Positions 5,904 to 8,234 of a DNA stretch of 8,234 nt are shown piece after piece. Under the pieces are notes generated by a model. That model saw only the letters and a list, made by a program, of their open reading frames with translations. It had not been told where the DNA came from and did no database searches. Positions within the stretch are counted from its first letter, which is position 1, and the number at the start of each line of letters is the position of its first letter. Source of the DNA: Prochloron sp. SP5CPC1. GTDB lineage: Bacteria; Cyanobacteriota; Cyanobacteriia; Cyanobacteriales; Prochloraceae. The stretch covers positions 1 through 8,234 of the forward strand of contig JACONB010000141.1 in NCBI GenBank assembly GCA_014323965.1, in the 5' to 3' direction. A program made the translations under genes and the position numbers.

Positions 5904-7082
5904 ATGTCTTACTTACAAAAAGTATTCGTCAGAAACTACCGTTCCCTGGAGCATGTGGAAGTACATGCACAAAATACAAATGTATTATTTGGCCCCAATG
6001 GCTCAGGTAAAACCACCTTTCTGGATGCAATTTGGTTTATCAGAGACTGCGCGATTCGTGGTGTAGATGTTGCCGCATCAGATCGAAGTCATGGGATTGG
6101 TGTTCTGTGGGATCAAGCGAAACCCGGCGCCCACATTTCCATTGAGCTAGAAACTGCACAGGCAATTTATAGCCTTAGTTTTGGCTTCTCGTCGGGACGG
6201 ATTGAGTCCCACGTGGGGGAAAAGCTAACAGCAAAAAACAGTAATCAGATTTTGATTAATCGTATTATTGGCAGCGATAAAGCAAGTTTTTTTCATTCAA
6301 AAATAGACCAATTAGTCACAGTGGGTCTCCGTGAACCGCAAAAGCTTGCCCTAAGTCGCTATCTTGATTTGGAAAATAATGCTTTTGAAGCGGCGGAGGT
6401 TGATCGTCTCTTACGTTATACTCGAAAATACAATGCACGTTCTGCTGATATTTATCGCCTAAGAACCTACGGATCTGGCTCAGATTCACATCAGCGTTTA
6501 TATGACCGGTGTGAAAATTTATGGTCAGTGCTTCAAAATCTAAATAATAAGCGAGAACTAGGTGATAACAGCTATGATACTATCATGCAATTTATGCAGA
6601 AGAGCTTCCCAACATTTGATAAAATCTATCTTGAATCACAAGGTGCCAACAATGTCTATGGCAATTTCATTGAAACAGATCATAAAGAACCGATTAAAGC
6701 TTCCGGAGTTTCCGATGGCCACTTACAGCTTCTGATTCATCTAACTGCTTTATTCTCTGAAGGTGATCGGTCAACTTTAATTATTCTGGATGAACCTGAA
6801 ATATCTCTTCATCCCTATGCCCTAGCCACTCTAGCTGAAGCAGTGAATGAAGCAGTTGCTAATTGGAATAAGCAGGTGTTTATTGCAACCCATTCTCCAG
6901 TTTTGATTAGCCAATTTAATGTAGAAAATATTATTGCTACTGAAACTGGTTCTCACGGCCAAACTATAATGAAGCCGGTCAGTGAGATGAAAGAAATACA
7001 GGATTTATTGGCTGAATATGCAGCAGGTTCGCTTTATATGGCTGAACTTATTGCACCTCAAAGTAGATTGGAGGCAGTTTGA
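5904..7082 (+). CDS. AAA/ABC-type ATPase of the RecF/OLD-like (AAA15/AAA21) group
   Basis: This is a complete 392-residue ATPase. The N-terminus (MSYLQKVFVRNYRSLEHVEV) is the typical start of SMC/RecF-like accessory ATPases. Walker A is GPNGSGKTT (30-38), the signature is SDG (270-272), Walker B is LIILDEPE (D296, E297) with the following LHP, and the switch His is in ATHSP (H330). All catalytic residues are present. The start at 5904 has TGAGG eight nt upstream. Such ATPases often precede a TOPRIM- or DUF4276-type partner and are predicted anti-phage or toxin-like modules. Here a decayed partner begins 3 nt after the stop, with GGAGG at 7070-7074 inside the ATPase end. The ATPase is therefore an orphan of its pair. 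It could instead serve an unknown housekeeping role. Confidence 0.8.
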   Translation: MSYLQKVFVRNYRSLEHVEVHAQNTNVLFGPNGSGKTTFLDAIWFIRDCAIRGVDVAASDRSHGIGVLWDQAKPGAHISIELETAQAIYSLSFGFSSGRIESHVGEKLTAKNSNQILINRIIGSDKASFFHSKIDQLVTVGLREPQKLALSRYLDLENNAFEAAEVDRLLRYTRKYNARSADIYRLRTYGSGSDSHQRLYDRCENLWSVLQNLNNKRELGDNSYDTIMQFMQKSFPTFDKIYLESQGANNVYGNFIETDHKEPIKASGVSDGHLQLLIHLTALFSEGDRSTLIILDEPEISLHPYALATLAEAVNEAVANWNKQVFIATHSPVLISQFNVENIIATETGSHGQTIMKPVSEMKEIQDLLAEYAAGSLYMAELIAPQSRLEAV

Positions 7083-7085
7083 GCA

Positions 7086-7333
7086 ATGTATCACTTTAAG
7101 TTCATTTTGTTTGTAACAGGAAAGGGTGAGCAACAACATTTGTCAAAAATGTTCAAATCCCTATCAAAATCTAAAATTTGCAGCACCATTGTGCATCCCT
7201 AAGAACCTGTATTAAATGGATTGTTGATCAGATCAAGACTTATCCTGATCAGACATATTTTTATAAACTCAACTTTGCGAAACGCTTCCACCTCACAACA
7301 GGCAAACTTTATGATGTGACAGCCAATCAGTGA
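7086..7333 (+). pseudogene. DUF4276-type (TOPRIM-like) partner, internally deleted
   Basis: Two ends of one gene remain. The 5' part starts at ATG 7086 and reads MYHFKFILFVTGKGEQQHL, then 19 more codons to TAA at 7200-7202; KFILFVTGKGE matches the start of DUF4276-like proteins as I remember them. The 3' part, in a different frame from 7202, reads CIKWIVDQIKTYPDQTYFYK, then LNFAKRFHLTTGKLYDVTAN and Gln, ending at TGA 7331-7333. This looks like the usual C-terminus of the same family. Together they make about 80 codons, against roughly 200 expected, so some 100 or more codons of the middle are gone. The ATG lies 3 nt after the ATPase stop, with GGAGG 11 nt upstream. The partner would be the effector (a nuclease-like fold) of the pair. 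The family assignment is from memory and should be checked by search. Confidence 0.65.
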
Positions 7334-7352
7334 ACCCATAGTATTTAGTATG

Positions 7353-7433
7353 TTATAACCTAGCAGCTTCAATCAATTTACTGGCGTTTTCTCCTTGAAT
7401 TTGCCAGCTTAAACATCTCACACTACCTCCCAT
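7353..7433 (-). pseudogene. Possible amidinotransferase/deiminase C-terminal fragment
   Basis: On the minus strand, 26 codons run from ATG (7431-7433) to TAA (7353-7355): MGGSVRCLSWQIQGENASKL and six more residues. The GGSVRC-L pattern resembles the Gly-rich Cys-containing C-terminus of guanidino-group-modifying enzymes (amidinotransferase, agmatine or arginine deiminase). Upstream the frame is open only for five more codons before a stop, so it is a remnant if real. The match is short and from memory. Confidence 0.3.
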
Positions 7434-7486
7434 ATAGTATGAACCGTTTTATCTGTAGTAGATCTAATTACCAATTACCGCAGATA
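7434..7486. other. Non-coding gap between remnants
   Basis: AT-rich spacer between the minus-strand fragment and the decayed ATPase, with no ORF, hairpin or repeat that I can support. It may hold scrambled remains of the flanking genes. Confidence 0.4.
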
Positions 7487-8234
7487 TTACAATTTTTGTT
7501 GTCTCTTGGCTAGATCTAAGAAAAGTGAGGATCTCGTTCTGAGGAAAATTTGACGATCGCAAACAGAAGCAAGAGCCGTGAAAACCGCTTCAATCGCTTT
7601 GGGATGAATGTCATTTTCTGGTTCTTGGATGAGATAAATTCCTCCTCTGGGCATATCCATATAAGCTAGCAAGGTTAATGCTAGCATGGGCAAGATGCCA
7701 TGGTCAAGTTGCCAGGATGGAACCGTCCCAGATTCTGAGTGATATTTAATCGCCAAATATAAATGTTTGTCCTCTGGTCTTTCTTCCACTAAGATTGTTT
7801 CTAGATCGGGTAAAACTGTTTGTATGCGTTCTACCCACTCTTGGAAAGCTTGAGTATTTTTCTGTAAATCTTGCACCACCAGGGGTAAGTTGGAACCATC
7901 AACTTTGAAGGTACGCGCCAATCTAGGACTGCAAGGCTGTTGCATGGCAATGCTGTTTAGAGCTAAGATTTGAATACCTTCCCGCAGCAAATCTCTCACC
8001 CAGAGAGCAATAGGAAATCGTTCTTCATCTTGGGGCAGGCCACCTAAAGTTGATGTGCGAGGACCGACGCGAAACGGCATGCTCCAGTTAAGGGATTCAT
8101 CGCGGTAATAGTCATTACCAGATTTGACAATTTTACCCAAAACTTTACGCCACTGTCTCTTGCTGGGAGGTTTCTTCTTCCCTTTTCCCGTAACTGTTAA
8201 AATAGTTTTGGGTACTTTGATTTGCTCTACTCGG
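7487..8234 (-). pseudogene. Second AAA ATPase, decayed C-terminal half (5' cut by window)
   Basis: The minus-strand frame is open from the right edge of the window (R-V-E-Q-I-K...) to TAA at 7487-7489, about 248 codons; the TTG at 8138-8140 is internal. It resembles the C-terminal half of COG4637/AAA21-type ATPases: RTSTLGGLPQDEERFP, GIQILALN, then the ATP-site motifs. Those motifs are damaged. The signature, usually LSDGTLR, reads LDHGILP; Walker B, usually EEPE, reads QEPE (Gln codon at 7625-7627); the switch ATHSP reads RTRSS, the His replaced by Arg at 7532-7534. The protein also stops about 15 residues past that motif, earlier than I would expect. Walker A lies outside the window. As written it cannot be a normal ATPase, although there is no frameshift. 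It converges on the gene at 5904. Confidence 0.65.

Noticed and set aside
5860..6066. 68-codon plus-strand ORF overlapping the ATPase start
   Set aside because: Overlaps the Walker A coding region in another frame and has no motif.
7225..7253. Direct repeat TGATCAGA (7225-7232, 7246-7253) as an operator
   Set aside because: Both copies encode D-Q pairs in the DUF4276-type C-terminus, so chance codon repetition explains them.
1..8234. CRISPR array, tRNA or rRNA genes
   Set aside because: No regularly spaced direct repeats, cloverleaf-like sequence or rRNA segment seen on either strand.

Overview
The window looks cyanobacterial. It contains HIP1 octamers (GCGATCGC at 279-286, 5539-5546 and 5631-5638), three repeat families that I recognise from memory as common in cyanobacterial intergenic DNA, and a CobN-type chelatase end. 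It also carries a MurT-like ligase and a PAS histidine kinase next to a Rab-like GTPase. The number of broken genes suggests a genome undergoing decay, as in filamentous cyanobacteria rich in pseudogenes. The species cannot be named from this window.

Layout: (1) 1-278, the 3' end of cobN. (2) 279-567, a non-coding stretch with hairpins, a GCAGAGGC-type repeat and a candidate promoter. (3) 568-4416, a co-directional signalling cluster: an OmpA-like protein, a PAS-PAS sensor histidine kinase, a coiled-coil protein and a small Rab/Ras-like GTPase. (4) 4419-5744, an intact murT only 2 nt after the GTPase gene. (5) 5745-5903, a nested inverted-repeat (MITE-like) element. (6) 5904-8234, remains of an accessory region: an intact AAA/ABC-type ATPase, an internally deleted DUF4276-type partner, a short fragment resembling an amidinotransferase/deiminase C-terminus, and a convergent, decayed second ATPase running off the right edge.

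The main result is that the signalling cluster is one ancestral operon whose genes are nearly all damaged. I can place each lesion. The OmpA-like gene has a 1-base loss near 909-912 and a 10-bp tandem duplication at 1334-1353. The kinase has a G8 tract (one extra G) at 2061-2068, an in-frame TAA at 2269-2271, a 1-base loss near 2722-2724 and a second G8 tract at 2941-2948. The coiled-coil gene has a 1-base loss near 3591-3596. The GTPase is full length, but its G3 motif reads D-L-E-R instead of D-x-x-G. Undoing these changes restores continuous reading frames with recognisable domains, so the many short ORFs here are pieces of three genes.

The genes probably formed an envelope- or surface-linked signalling module (OmpA-like domain, PAS sensor kinase, coiled-coil adaptor, GTPase switch), judged only from domain content and ATGA-type coupling. 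The right half resembles old ATPase-nuclease-type accessory or defence cassettes that have lost their effector. I did not find a clearly intact novel system; what is new is a readable ancestral module and its mutational record.
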